A stretch of DNA of 13,509 nucleotides, taken from positions 1-13,509 of the forward strand of contig JAGCWY010000155.1 in NCBI GenBank assembly GCA_017961625.1, in the 5' to 3' direction. Below the pieces are notes generated by a model. The model was not told the origin of the DNA. It searched no databases and saw nothing but the letters and a program-made list of their open reading frames with translations. The stretch is from Ruminococcus sp. GTDB taxonomy: Bacteria; Bacillota; Clostridia; Oscillospirales; Ruminococcaceae. The position numbers and the translations under genes are program-made. Shown here piece by piece: positions 5,593-13,320 of this stretch. Position 1 is the first letter of the stretch, and each line of letters begins with the position of its first letter.

Positions 5593-6812
5593 ATAAATGC
5601 ATATCTATGAAAAAAGGAAAATGCAGCATATACGGTACTGACTGCATATACTGGAGAGACTGTGCAGACTATAAGGAAAAAGAAAATGAAGAGCCAAGAC
5701 ACTACAGTGCAGAGCCTATACTTGAATATGCTGAAAAGATCGGCTGCCCTGTTGTTGGTATAGCAGGCGGTAAAGGTAATGGAAAGACCTATGATATAAT
5801 CAGAAAATATCTGAAGGTAAGATGTGAAGACGGCAGGCTTCTCCGATATCTGAGAAGGTACAGGGAGAGCATTTCACCTAAGGCAATACAGAGTTTGTGC
5901 AAACCGCAAAGGCAGAATCTCATAAACTATACTGGTGGAGAATATAACGACTTTCAGTACTATCAGAACAGATTCTTCATGGTAAACAGGAATGAAGACG
6001 GTACTATAAAAAATAAAGATCAGGAGCCGTTTATAGTCTGCTCTGCTCTGAATTCAGTTGAAGGATTCACAGGAGCCGATGAAGGTTTATGCTCTGCGAT
6101 CTTCTACGACGAAATGCTTAGTCGTGAGAAAGAGTTATTTGATGAATTCTATCTCACGATGATCTTTCACAATAACTGCACACGTAACAGAACTATATAT
6201 TCACCTTTGATACTTGTAGGAAATACAGTGACAAGAAACAGTAGTCTTGTAAAGAACTTTGGTGTTGATCTGTACAGTCTTAAAAAAGGTGAGATCACTG
6301 TTGTAAAGAATAATAAGAAAGAGCCTACTATCGTCTTTGAATTCTGTACTGACGCTCCTGTCATGAAGGAAGCAGCTGATACATATTACAGCAGATTCGA
6401 GAATGACCGTATCAAAATGATATATAAAGGTGACTGGACTGTATCAAATTATCCAATGCTGCCAAAGCAGGAGATAGACAACGCTTTTCTTATAGCATCT
6501 ATCAAGATAATAGCTCCGTCAAACAGTGCGCTGCTCTTTTCATTCATGCGTACCGGTGATAATCTCTTTGGATATGTCTGCAGGTTCGAAGACGACGATA
6601 CACCGCACCTGTGCACTATGATAAACAAGACATACATATTCAAGAAGCCGAATTATATCAATTATCTGCCTAACAGGGGAATTTTCAAGGCCTTCAGCCG
6701 ATTGATATACACTAAGAATGTATATTTTGACAGTATGGAAACCGGTGAATACTTCAGGGACTTTCTGAAGAATCTGACTGGAGCTTCACAGCTTGTGTCC
6801 GTATATAAATAA
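5589..6812 (+). CDS. phi29 gp16-type genome packaging ATPase, 407 aa
   Basis: Drives DNA into the prohead through the portal. Walker A is GGKGNGKT (60-67) in the context 'VVGIAGGKGNGKTYDI'. Walker B is SAIFYDEM with D174/E175. A sensor-like VGNTVTRNSS segment follows. The length exceeds phi29 gp16 (332 aa). The start has AGGAAGAGG just upstream and overlaps the polymerase stop by ATGA. The first 35 residues carry Cys at 4, 12, 19 and 25, an extension that could bind zinc and that I do not recall from phi29. In phi29 the C-terminal part contacts a phage-encoded RNA, which makes the hairpin array at 616-861 relevant. Placement beside the polymerase differs from phi29, where it lies with late genes. 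Ends at a shared terminator. Confidence 0.9.
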   Translation: MNKCISMKKGKCSIYGTDCIYWRDCADYKEKENEEPRHYSAEPILEYAEKIGCPVVGIAGGKGNGKTYDIIRKYLKVRCEDGRLLRYLRRYRESISPKAIQSLCKPQRQNLINYTGGEYNDFQYYQNRFFMVNRNEDGTIKNKDQEPFIVCSALNSVEGFTGADEGLCSAIFYDEMLSREKELFDEFYLTMIFHNNCTRNRTIYSPLILVGNTVTRNSSLVKNFGVDLYSLKKGEITVVKNNKKEPTIVFEFCTDAPVMKEAADTYYSRFENDRIKMIYKGDWTVSNYPMLPKQEIDNAFLIASIKIIAPSNSALLFSFMRTGDNLFGYVCRFEDDDTPHLCTMINKTYIFKKPNYINYLPNRGIFKAFSRLIYTKNVYFDSMETGEYFRDFLKNLTGASQLVSVYK

Positions 6813-6815
6813 AAG

Positions 6816-6844
6816 AAGACGCTGCCATAAAGCAGCGTCTTTTT
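6816..6844. terminator. Bidirectional terminator between convergent operons
   Basis: AAGACGCTGC (6816-6825) pairs with GCAGCGTCTT (6832-6841) over a six-base loop, with a T run to 6844 on the plus strand and an A-rich stretch (T-rich on the minus strand) on the other side. It lies between the stop codons of the ATPase gene (6812) and the leftward tail gene (6846), and so can end both transcripts. Confidence 0.92.
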
Positions 6845-6845
6845 C

Positions 6846-9293
6846 TTATAATATTATACCTTCAGCTATTGCAGATCTGAGCATATCAAGCTCTGAAGCT
6901 GTTGCAGCGTATCCGCTGGAACCGGTGACCATACCGTTAAGATCTGGATTGATACCTACGACCAGACCGGAATCCATACTGCCAATGCTGCCTTCAATGC
7001 AGCATGCAAAGCCTGTAGTATGACCGTATCTTGCAAGCTGCAGATCATTCCATTCAGGCGGCTGTCCTGTTCTTATGACATCACCAGACGGATAATATAT
7101 TATCAGCCTGCACTGCAGATCTATTGCCCAGCCACCAACAGCTGAGGCAGATCCTATAATATGTATAGGAGCGTTCTGATGTGTCAGATCATATTCAGCC
7201 CGCTGCTCTTCATTTCGTGCTTCCTGATATCCATATATCATCTTCATAGGATCTTTCAATGCACGTATTACACCGCCTGCAGAGACGTTTCCAAGAGATG
7301 CTGACTGCACTTCCAGAGTTTTATTTGATTTGTTCGCTATGGCATTATTGAGTTGAGAGGCTACTGTTGCAGATTGAATACCAGTAACAGGAATATCTAT
7401 AGCGATATTGCCGTTAACTGTTTCAATGACAAGATCGTCTGACATAATGAAGCCTGTGCACGTGCCTGTAGTAAAGTCTACTACAAGCTGTACATTCAGC
7501 TGTCTTCCTATAATATCAGCAGGATTGAGCTGCATAGTACCGCAGAAGGGTACATACAGCTCCATTTTTGTGTATGGGTTATAGTCAAGAAAGCTGTCTC
7601 CGAACTTGGGATTGATAACGCTGCCAGTGAACAGATAAAAGTATGCTGTTCGCTCCATAGGCTTGCAGGCTATACCTGTATCAGTTTTACCGAGCTTTAC
7701 TGTATCAGTACCTACAGCAGGTATAGTCATTGGATAGCGCTGCAGACTGATAATGCAATCTATAGGGTTATTTGTCAGGAACTGATCTATAGTTTTTTGA
7801 ATGAAGTCAGTATAATCACTGCCGCTGCCTGACAGAGCTTCGGATATAGACCAAAGAGCAGAGCCGAGCTGCATGACTTCACTGCCTTTGAGGACATAAC
7901 GCCTTGTCATAGTTGCTAGATCACCTATGGTATTGAATACCGTCTGAGTATTATATTCATTCTGAGGTATAGGTGGTTTACCCGGAATATATGGTGATCG
8001 TGTTGTATCCTTCCACTCAAAAGCCGGATTTGTAACATTGTAAGCACCTCTTGTATATCTTCCGTCAGTATATCCCTGCTCCGATATTATAGGCAAGCAC
8101 ATATTCGGATCAGTCCACCTTGTTTCATCTTGCCCCGTACTTGCTAAACTATATGTACCGTCCGCAAAGTATAAACCATAGTAAGCACAGCATGACATCA
8201 GATATTCATATGTACTTCCTGCATTTCCGTCAAGTTCGATCCATAACACTTTATTCGTGCTGGATTTTCTGACAATGTTTGGTGCAGTACGGACGCCCAT
8301 ATATAACGGAGATGCTAACGTATCTGATGATACGGGTATTGTGGTTACGTCGGGGTGACCTAAGCCAACATAGCCAAATAATGGAAAATAACCCATTGTA
8401 ACATCATAATTGGTTGCAAATCTATAATCATAACGTGAGACATCATTGGTATGTAGTTCGTTAACTATTGACACGCTGGTTGTGTGATTTCCTCTGTTAT
8501 AAGTTGAACCGCTTGACTTAGCGTTACTATATCCACCGGTTTTACCTATTCGTGTATAGGGTATAGCCCATGAACCAAGTATAGGGTGTGTTTCGCGCCA
8601 TGTATCTGTGTGGTCTGCATAGTAACTGTGCAGTGTGGCTTTGCTTAATGTCGGATTGACAGAACCACCGTCAACAGGTGAATTTGTGAGGTATGCGACA
8701 TATATAACTAAATAAATTGTGCGTAAACCCCATGAACGATATGGCGACAGTCGCAAATTACGATTTATTTTTTTCTGATTTGCTGATGATGTCAAATCAC
8801 CGCCTGTAATAGCATCAGGCGACCAGTTTATATAACGATTGAAAATTCCGAGTTCTGGTGTTTCATAAGTTGATGACCATACAGTACCCGTCGTAGTTCC
8901 CATTGACGGAGTTGCTATACTCTTATCCATAAAACTATCAACAAGCATATATGTTGTTTTGTTGTCCCTTGGATCAGTATAGATCCACGGATCGCCTGTA
9001 TACCACTGGTCATACTTCCACGCTGATATATCTGACAACGATCCACCCTCAAAACCAACATAGCATATTGATTTATCTATTTCGGTATTGAGTTCCATTA
9101 AGTCATTCTGGACGAACTGAAAAAGTGAACACGGATAGTCAGTGTCCGCAACATCAGGCACTTTGTTTGATATAAAAGGTGGAAAATCCTCATAGTCGGT
9201 ATCTGTCTTTTCGGTAACACCTGAGCGACAGTTGATAGTTCCTGTACCAATTTCCCAGAATGATTCACCCCATATTTCTTCATTCACATTCAT
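6846..9293 (-). CDS. Tail knob/tail protein, main body (phi29 gp9-like C-terminal part), 815 aa
   Basis: Residues ~450-815 follow the conserved body of gp9-type tail proteins. 'VLKGSEVMQLGSALW' precedes 'NNPIDCIISLQRYPM' (508-522). 'YNPYTKMELYVPFCG' (571-585) and 'VVDFTTGTC' (604-612) follow. The C-terminus (ASELDMLRSAIAEGIIL) has the usual Glu-rich ending in GIIL. The protein forms the distal tail tube and contacts the cell. Residues 1-455 match nothing I recognise; they are rich in Tyr, Trp, Gly and Thr and probably form a receptor-binding or fibre-like module. The DNA encoding them (7921-9293) differs in composition. The start overlaps the stop of the upstream gene (ATGA), with GGGGGTGA nine bases before it. 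The usual N-terminal tail domain is in that separate upstream gene. Confidence 0.8.
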   Translation of the reverse strand: MNVNEEIWGESFWEIGTGTINCRSGVTEKTDTDYEDFPPFISNKVPDVADTDYPCSLFQFVQNDLMELNTEIDKSICYVGFEGGSLSDISAWKYDQWYTGDPWIYTDPRDNKTTYMLVDSFMDKSIATPSMGTTTGTVWSSTYETPELGIFNRYINWSPDAITGGDLTSSANQKKINRNLRLSPYRSWGLRTIYLVIYVAYLTNSPVDGGSVNPTLSKATLHSYYADHTDTWRETHPILGSWAIPYTRIGKTGGYSNAKSSGSTYNRGNHTTSVSIVNELHTNDVSRYDYRFATNYDVTMGYFPLFGYVGLGHPDVTTIPVSSDTLASPLYMGVRTAPNIVRKSSTNKVLWIELDGNAGSTYEYLMSCCAYYGLYFADGTYSLASTGQDETRWTDPNMCLPIISEQGYTDGRYTRGAYNVTNPAFEWKDTTRSPYIPGKPPIPQNEYNTQTVFNTIGDLATMTRRYVLKGSEVMQLGSALWSISEALSGSGSDYTDFIQKTIDQFLTNNPIDCIISLQRYPMTIPAVGTDTVKLGKTDTGIACKPMERTAYFYLFTGSVINPKFGDSFLDYNPYTKMELYVPFCGTMQLNPADIIGRQLNVQLVVDFTTGTCTGFIMSDDLVIETVNGNIAIDIPVTGIQSATVASQLNNAIANKSNKTLEVQSASLGNVSAGGVIRALKDPMKMIYGYQEARNEEQRAEYDLTHQNAPIHIIGSASAVGGWAIDLQCRLIIYYPSGDVIRTGQPPEWNDLQLARYGHTTGFACCIEGSIGSMDSGLVVGINPDLNGMVTGSSGYAATASELDMLRSAIAEGIIL
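7921..9293 (-). other. Compositionally distinct module in the tail gene
   Basis: By eye, CTGC plus GCAG tetramers occur about 14 times in 6901-7320 but only about 3 times in 8221-8640, and they stay rare from about 7921 to 9293. They are common again beyond 9294. The segment corresponds to residues 1-455 of the long tail protein, which lack the conserved tail motifs. This fits a horizontally acquired or fast-evolving host-recognition module. Confidence 0.5.
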
Positions 9294-9775
9294 GCTGAAG
9301 GTTCACCCCCTACTACTGTGAGCAGATAGCTGTATTCGGCATTAGTGTCAAAGCTCTGTGAAGTCTCAGGCAGCACTATACTTGTAACTATCTTGGACGT
9401 TGGATTGACAGGAAGCTTGCTGTCTATGATCTTAGTAGGCTGTGCTATACTCTCAGCTCTTATGATAGTACACTCTGTTGCTCTGAGAGCAGCAGAGAAG
9501 CTCTGACGCACATCTACTTCGCAGATCAGCTCCAGTCTCTGAGCAGTATTGATACGATTAGTGTTGATATAGTAATATCGATCATAAGTATCACAGTAAA
9601 GATAATTAGCTGTCATATATGTTGCATCTACTGCAATTTCAAATACAGGTGTCAGAAGATCAATTCTGTCAGTATTCTGTATAGTAATACCTGTTTCACC
9701 TGTGAGAGCTGTTGCACCTGTCAACTTGTCAATCTTCCTGTTGTCTGCAGCTGTTCTGTATAGATATATTTTCAT
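9290..9775 (-). CDS. N-terminal tail-knob domain encoded as a separate protein, 161 aa
   Basis: I place the start at the ATG at 9775 (MKIYLYRTAADN...), which overlaps the lower-collar stop by ATGA and has a GGTG site seven bases upstream; an ATG two codons earlier is too close to that site. The segment 'YRYYYI...LELICEVDVRQSFSAAL...IIRAES' (the first Y stands in DRYYYI) follows the start of gp9-type tail proteins, in which a '[FY]E.DV.QT....' strand is followed by an '[FI].RE' element. The product ends near '[SY]LLTVVGGEP', where the first gp9 domain normally ends. In phi29 this domain is fused to the rest of the knob. Here the remainder starts in an overlapping frame. It likely forms the ring that joins the tail to the lower collar. 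Confidence 0.65.
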   Translation of the reverse strand: MKIYLYRTAADNRKIDKLTGATALTGETGITIQNTDRIDLLTPVFEIAVDATYMTANYLYCDTYDRYYYINTNRINTAQRLELICEVDVRQSFSAALRATECTIIRAESIAQPTKIIDSKLPVNPTSKIVTSIVLPETSQSFDTNAEYSYLLTVVGGEPSA

Positions 9776-10512
9776 ATGCATTCACCGCCTGTATAGAATG
9801 TATACGTGTTTATAAATTCTGAAATGTATTCATGCAGCAGTGATCTCTTGTATAGGTCAATTGTCTTTTTGATATTATCTGCAGGCGAGCTGTGCACGTT
9901 TCCTTCTTTGGTCAGATTCAGACTATGGATATAGTCAGCTGTATATGTTGTGTCTCCTTGTGTCATTGTGGTTGTATTATGTGTTACAGTTGCTGTTTTC
10001 TTATTGAGTTCTTCATTAGTTGCAAGTACTCTGGTTGTTGTGCTTCCAGTGTCTACTCTCTTTGATTCTAATCTGTCAGCTGTGCTGTCATAAGTTGTTG
10101 TGTAATTGGTAAATGTTGGCGAATTACCTTCTGTTGCTCCTTCTGTTGTTGTATAGTCATACTTGTTTTTTGTAGTAGTTGTTGTGTCACCGTCATTCTT
10201 CAGCTTGATCTCTGTCTCTCTGAGTTTATAATCTGATGAAGGATCAAATTCTGTATAAAAAGCGTCCATAGCTTTCAGTATATCGTGATATCGGTATTTG
10301 AGCCATTGCTGATATTTATAGAATATGAAGTAGTGTTTTTTCGCTGTCTCAGAATCTCCGTATACATAAGTATATCTGAGCAGATATTCAAGAAGTATTG
10401 AATATACGATATCTCCGTCACATACATCTGATATTGCAAGTTCTGCTATCTCAGATTCACTCATTGGAAGTATCAGATCCTTCAGCTGCATCAGCTTCAT
10501 CTGTACTGTCAT
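9772..10512 (-). CDS. Lower collar / tail connector protein (phi29 gp11-like), 246 aa
   Basis: The overall plan matches gp11-type lower-collar proteins. An N-terminal helical part carries 'HYFIFYKYQQWLKYRYHDILKA' leading to 'FDPSSDYKL'. A long low-complexity Thr-rich middle (about residues 110-195) follows. A C-terminal helix (KKTIDLYKRSLLHEYISEFINTY) closes the protein. It joins portal to tail, and gene order after the portal agrees. The start at 10512 has AAGGAG nine bases upstream but overlaps the portal gene by 56 bases. The alternative ATG at 10464 overlaps the portal stop by only eight bases (ATGAGTGA) with a poorly placed site. Both are possible; I prefer 10512. The Thr-rich stretch in other members carries mixed polar repeats. 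Confidence 0.72.
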   Translation of the reverse strand: MTVQMKLMQLKDLILPMSESEIAELAISDVCDGDIVYSILLEYLLRYTYVYGDSETAKKHYFIFYKYQQWLKYRYHDILKAMDAFYTEFDPSSDYKLRETEIKLKNDGDTTTTTKNKYDYTTTEGATEGNSPTFTNYTTTYDSTADRLESKRVDTGSTTTRVLATNEELNKKTATVTHNTTTMTQGDTTYTADYIHSLNLTKEGNVHSSPADNIKKTIDLYKRSLLHEYISEFINTYTFYTGGECI

Positions 10513-11635
10513 TTTCTTCAGCTCCTTCCATTATTTCTATAGTTTCAGCTTCTGTTCTGTCAGCTTCGGCTTCCAGCTGATCAGCTTCTGCTTCGAGCTT
10601 CTCAGCTTCTGCTTCGAGCTTCTCAGCTTCAGCTTCAAATTTATCTGCCTGTGATGTCTTCTGAGACGCTTCAGATTCAATTCTATGAGCTTCTGCAAGA
10701 TTCATAGTATATTCTATACGGCTTCTGTCAAGCTGCTTCTGAAGCACGTCAGAAGGTTTATATGCGAAGTCAAATTCTGTACCGTCAAAATCTTTCATGA
10801 ATGCAGCTGCTCTTTCGAATCCTTCACGCCTGCATTTTATTTCGTCTTCGATCATAAATGTACTCAAAGCGTCCATATCATGAAGCTCTTCCTGCAGATT
10901 CTGACTGTTTTTAGCAGTAGATGTAAAGGGTAAACCTCTCAGTGTTGCAAATCTTCTTAGTATCTGCTCTGAGTGTTGATCAAAGAAATGAAGCTTGTTA
11001 ACTGCAGTTTCATCTGTTAATCGCAGAACATTGTCGTCAAGTGTCTTGTGTCCTTCCTGCAGAAGTGAAAGCTCTTCTGAGATAACATTGATGTCTTCAC
11101 CTTCGAGAATACGCTTCATGAGATTCTCATACTTTACAATATCATTATCATTGTTAACTCTTGGAATTGGCGTCATTCTAGACCATTTTGTTAACTTCGA
11201 GGCGGATATTGCAGTTTCGGTCAGATCTTCAGCATATTTGCAGAAAAGAAAATTAGGATATAGTGAGCTGTTATTGAAGATAAGTATGCAGTCTTTATCT
11301 ACTTCTAATTCAAGACTATAGTCAGAGCCTGCTGTTGTTATCTTCTTGGAGATCAGCATATTATTGATAGTATCTGCAGGTCTTGCAGGGGTGCAGCACC
11401 ACTTACCATAATTGACAGATCCTGCAGATGTGCATTTATAGAATGCTGCAATGCCTGTACCGATAGCCAGCTCATAAAAGTATCTGTTATAGTCTGGGGT
11501 TTTGTACTCATGCTCAGATGCAGCGATTAAAGTCAGCATATTCATATACATATCCTGTATATCACGTTTTCTTATCTTGCAGGTACCTGTTAAATACTGA
11601 TACATACCGCTTTTATACAGATTCGGTATTTTCAT
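10457..11635 (-). CDS. Portal / upper collar connector protein (phi29 gp10-like), 392 aa
   Basis: The dodecameric ring at the packaging vertex is the expected role. The start at 11635 (MKIPNLYKSG...) has AAGGTG (11641-11646) five bases upstream; the longer frame from 11668 begins inside a hairpin. The pattern 'MDALSTFMIEDEIKCRREGFERAAAFMKDFDGTEFDFAY' resembles the late helix and strand of gp10 proteins. Gene order between capsid and lower collar fits. The protein is longer than phi29 gp10 (309 aa). The extra length is a C-terminal Ala/Glu heptad coiled coil (about residues 320-365: FEAEAEKLEAEAEKLEAEAD, then similar) encoded by 21-bp DNA repeats, followed by an acidic tail. The N-terminal half is divergent and rests mainly on synteny. 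Confidence 0.72.
   Translation of the reverse strand: MKIPNLYKSGMYQYLTGTCKIRKRDIQDMYMNMLTLIAASEHEYKTPDYNRYFYELAIGTGIAAFYKCTSAGSVNYGKWCCTPARPADTINNMLISKKITTAGSDYSLELEVDKDCILIFNNSSLYPNFLFCKYAEDLTETAISASKLTKWSRMTPIPRVNNDNDIVKYENLMKRILEGEDINVISEELSLLQEGHKTLDDNVLRLTDETAVNKLHFFDQHSEQILRRFATLRGLPFTSTAKNSQNLQEELHDMDALSTFMIEDEIKCRREGFERAAAFMKDFDGTEFDFAYKPSDVLQKQLDRSRIEYTMNLAEAHRIESEASQKTSQADKFEAEAEKLEAEAEKLEAEADQLEAEADRTEAETIEIMEGAEENDSTDEADAAEGSDTSNE
10561..10637 (-). repeat. 21-bp tandem repeats encoding the portal coiled coil
   Basis: Two identical 21-base units (10582-10602 and 10603-10623) are flanked by diverged units at 10561-10581 and from 10624. Each encodes one heptad of the type AEAEKLE. 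Perfect adjacent copies point to recent duplication, and copy number may vary between relatives. Confidence 0.85.
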
Positions 11636-11658
11636 TATATCACCTTCCATTAACAGAA

Positions 11659-11681
11659 AAGCCTGCATCAGATGCAGGCTT
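11659..11681 (-). terminator. Attenuator-like hairpin after the capsid gene
   Basis: On the minus strand AAGCCTGCAT pairs with ATGCAGGCTT over a three-base loop, with T's continuing to 11657. It lies between the capsid stop (11703) and the portal ribosome site (11640-11646). Partial termination here would give many more capsid than portal copies. The same stem is found at 1705-1727 behind the SSB-like gene. Confidence 0.65.
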
Positions 11682-11702
11682 ATTCTGTTGTGTATAGATT
11701 AT

Positions 11703-13226
11703 TCAGTTTTTAGTAGATTTTGTGGTTTTCGCTTCAGAAGCATTGACTGTTACATCAATTGTATCGCTTGCGGTTGTACCGTCTGAGCCTGTTACTGTTG
11801 CTGTTACTTTTGCTGTACCTGCAGTAACTGCTGTTAATACACCTGTTGAAGCGTCTATTGTAGCATATGTGTTGTTAGCTGTTGACCAGACGATTGTTGC
11901 ATCAGGTGGAAGTGTTACGGCTGTCATCTGCAGTGTATCTCCACCTACTGTGATCTCTGGACCTTCATTAGTGATCTTAACTGCAGGTTTTGTACCAATA
12001 ACAAAAATTACTGCATTTTCGTCTGGATCGCAGAAGTATCCACCGTCGAACTGGTGTGTGGTGTTGTACCAGTGATCCATAGGGTTATAAACTATACCGG
12101 ATTCAAGCTCTTTAGCATTGACAACTGTTGCCTGCTTGGAGAATATAACACCAACAATATTAGACTGCCTTACTACAAGTCTTGTATCTTCACCTACAGA
12201 AGGCGCTTTTCCTTCAGAAGGTGGAATAGCATTGACTGTCGATCTTGTGAGATAGTTACTTGTGTTTCTGTTCTGTCCTACGCCCTGCCAGTATGCTATA
12301 GTCTTGTAGCCGGTCAGCTTTACATATTCATCATTGAATGAACTTCTGTATACGTAGCTTTCAATCGCTCTTGCAAAGTCTGAGAGCAGATAGAATCTTC
12401 TGTCAGATTCCTTCGCCTGTGATACATAGCCTGCATTATTATAAAGGGCTGTTGGTTCGATCATGATATCACTGATAGTTCTGACATATGTGTTTGCGAA
12501 AAGCAGGAAGTCTTCACTTGTCTTCCAGTTTGTAGTTGTGACGGAGCTGTCACCGGTTTCAGCAATATATTCAGCGAGAAGATCTATGATATTATTACCG
12601 TCTTTGAGCTTCTCTGCGATCAGAGCTGTTACTGCCTTATGAGAAAGAAGATTAATAGCAAGTCTTCTCTTAGCGATAACTCTCTGCTCAACTCTGCCTA
12701 TAAAGCTTAGCATGCCTGATCTGCTGTCAAAAGCAGACTTCAGCTGCTTCTCAGAGATAGTATAGGGCTTGGTTCTGAAGGTATTTGTTACATTGAAGTA
12801 TTTTGCATCAGCATCAATAGCATGATAGCCATACATGTCTTCATGTGTGCTGCCTCCGTCTTCCTCGAAGTTCCATGCTTCATTTTCTTCAAATTCAGGT
12901 GCTTCCACTCTGATCTTTTCAAGAATACTTCCATATTCAGCATCTGTAGCGTAGATGTCAAAACCGCCTGAAGTAATATCCCCGTCTTGGTATATGGTCT
13001 GGCCTACCTTGTCAATGACACGCTTCAGAGCAAGATTCAGAGCTTCAGATCCTATAGGTGTGTCAGCAAGTATCTTTCTTCCTACTGATACAACATTGCT
13101 TAGATCATCTTTGAAGAGTTCAACACCAGCGTCTGCACCTGCATCTGCATTCTCTGCTGTTAAAGTTCCTGTTGCTTCAGGGTAGAAGCCGGCATTCAGT
13201 GCGTCTGCTATCTGATTAATTAACAT
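11703..13226 (-). CDS. Major capsid protein with C-terminal BIG2 domain (phi29 gp8-like), 507 aa
   Basis: The start at 13226 (MLINQIADALNAG...) is chosen over the ATG at 13262 because AAAGGAAG (13237-13244) lies ten bases upstream and the promoter start point is near 13272. The N-terminal part, with 'DLSNVVSVGRKILADTPIGSEALNLALKRVIDKVGQTI', fits gp8-type capsid proteins. Residues ~414-494 form a bacterial Ig-like group 2 domain: repeated 'TV...DTLQMTAVTLPPDATIVWST' followed by 'ATIDASTGVLTAVTAGTAKVTATV'. phi29 gp8 also has a C-terminal BIG2 domain, and it sits on the capsid surface. The protein is longer than phi29 gp8 (448 aa). It is the first late gene, right after a consensus promoter, and is followed by an attenuator. 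No separate scaffold gene was found. Confidence 0.85.
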   Translation of the reverse strand: MLINQIADALNAGFYPEATGTLTAENADAGADAGVELFKDDLSNVVSVGRKILADTPIGSEALNLALKRVIDKVGQTIYQDGDITSGGFDIYATDAEYGSILEKIRVEAPEFEENEAWNFEEDGGSTHEDMYGYHAIDADAKYFNVTNTFRTKPYTISEKQLKSAFDSRSGMLSFIGRVEQRVIAKRRLAINLLSHKAVTALIAEKLKDGNNIIDLLAEYIAETGDSSVTTTNWKTSEDFLLFANTYVRTISDIMIEPTALYNNAGYVSQAKESDRRFYLLSDFARAIESYVYRSSFNDEYVKLTGYKTIAYWQGVGQNRNTSNYLTRSTVNAIPPSEGKAPSVGEDTRLVVRQSNIVGVIFSKQATVVNAKELESGIVYNPMDHWYNTTHQFDGGYFCDPDENAVIFVIGTKPAVKITNEGPEITVGGDTLQMTAVTLPPDATIVWSTANNTYATIDASTGVLTAVTAGTAKVTATVTGSDGTTASDTIDVTVNASEAKTTKSTKN

Positions 13227-13247
13227 GAAAATCACGCTTCCTTTCAT

Positions 13248-13265
13248 CTGTTGCAAAAGCAACAG
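13248..13265 (-). promoter_or_regulatory. Hairpin at the 5' end of the late mRNA
   Basis: On the minus strand CTGTTGC, a TTTT loop and GCAACAG form a seven-base-pair stem that begins about seven bases after the predicted start point (near 13272). It ends just before the capsid ribosome site. A 5'-terminal stem like this can protect a message from decay; the effect here is inferred. Confidence 0.55.
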
Positions 13266-13278
13266 TTATTCTGATTAT

Positions 13279-13307
13279 ATTATACTTTACAGATTGTAAA
13301 ATGTCAA
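13279..13307 (-). promoter_or_regulatory. Late promoter, consensus
   Basis: On the minus strand TTGACA (13307-13302), exactly 17 bases, and TATAAT (13284-13279) form a perfect vegetative promoter pointing into the capsid gene. A second overlapping TATAAT lies at 13279-13274. The phi29 late promoter lacks a good -35 and needs an activator; this one should not, so timing would have to come from repression, perhaps at the palindromes just upstream. Confidence 0.9.
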
Positions 13308-13320
13308 TAGGTTTAGGTGA

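Noticed and set aside
5514..5702. Hydrophobic 62-aa antisense frame that resembles a signal peptide or holin
   Set aside because: It begins at GTG without a ribosome site and lies opposite the polymerase and ATPase coding regions; antisense of Lys/Glu-rich codons naturally gives Phe/Leu-rich frames.
11636..11668. Longer portal N-terminus from 11668
   Set aside because: That ATG lies within the attenuator hairpin; AAGGTG correctly places the start at 11635.
11722..12075. 117-aa rightward frame in the capsid gene
   Set aside because: Mirror of the Thr/Val-rich BIG2 coding; no ribosome site or promoter.
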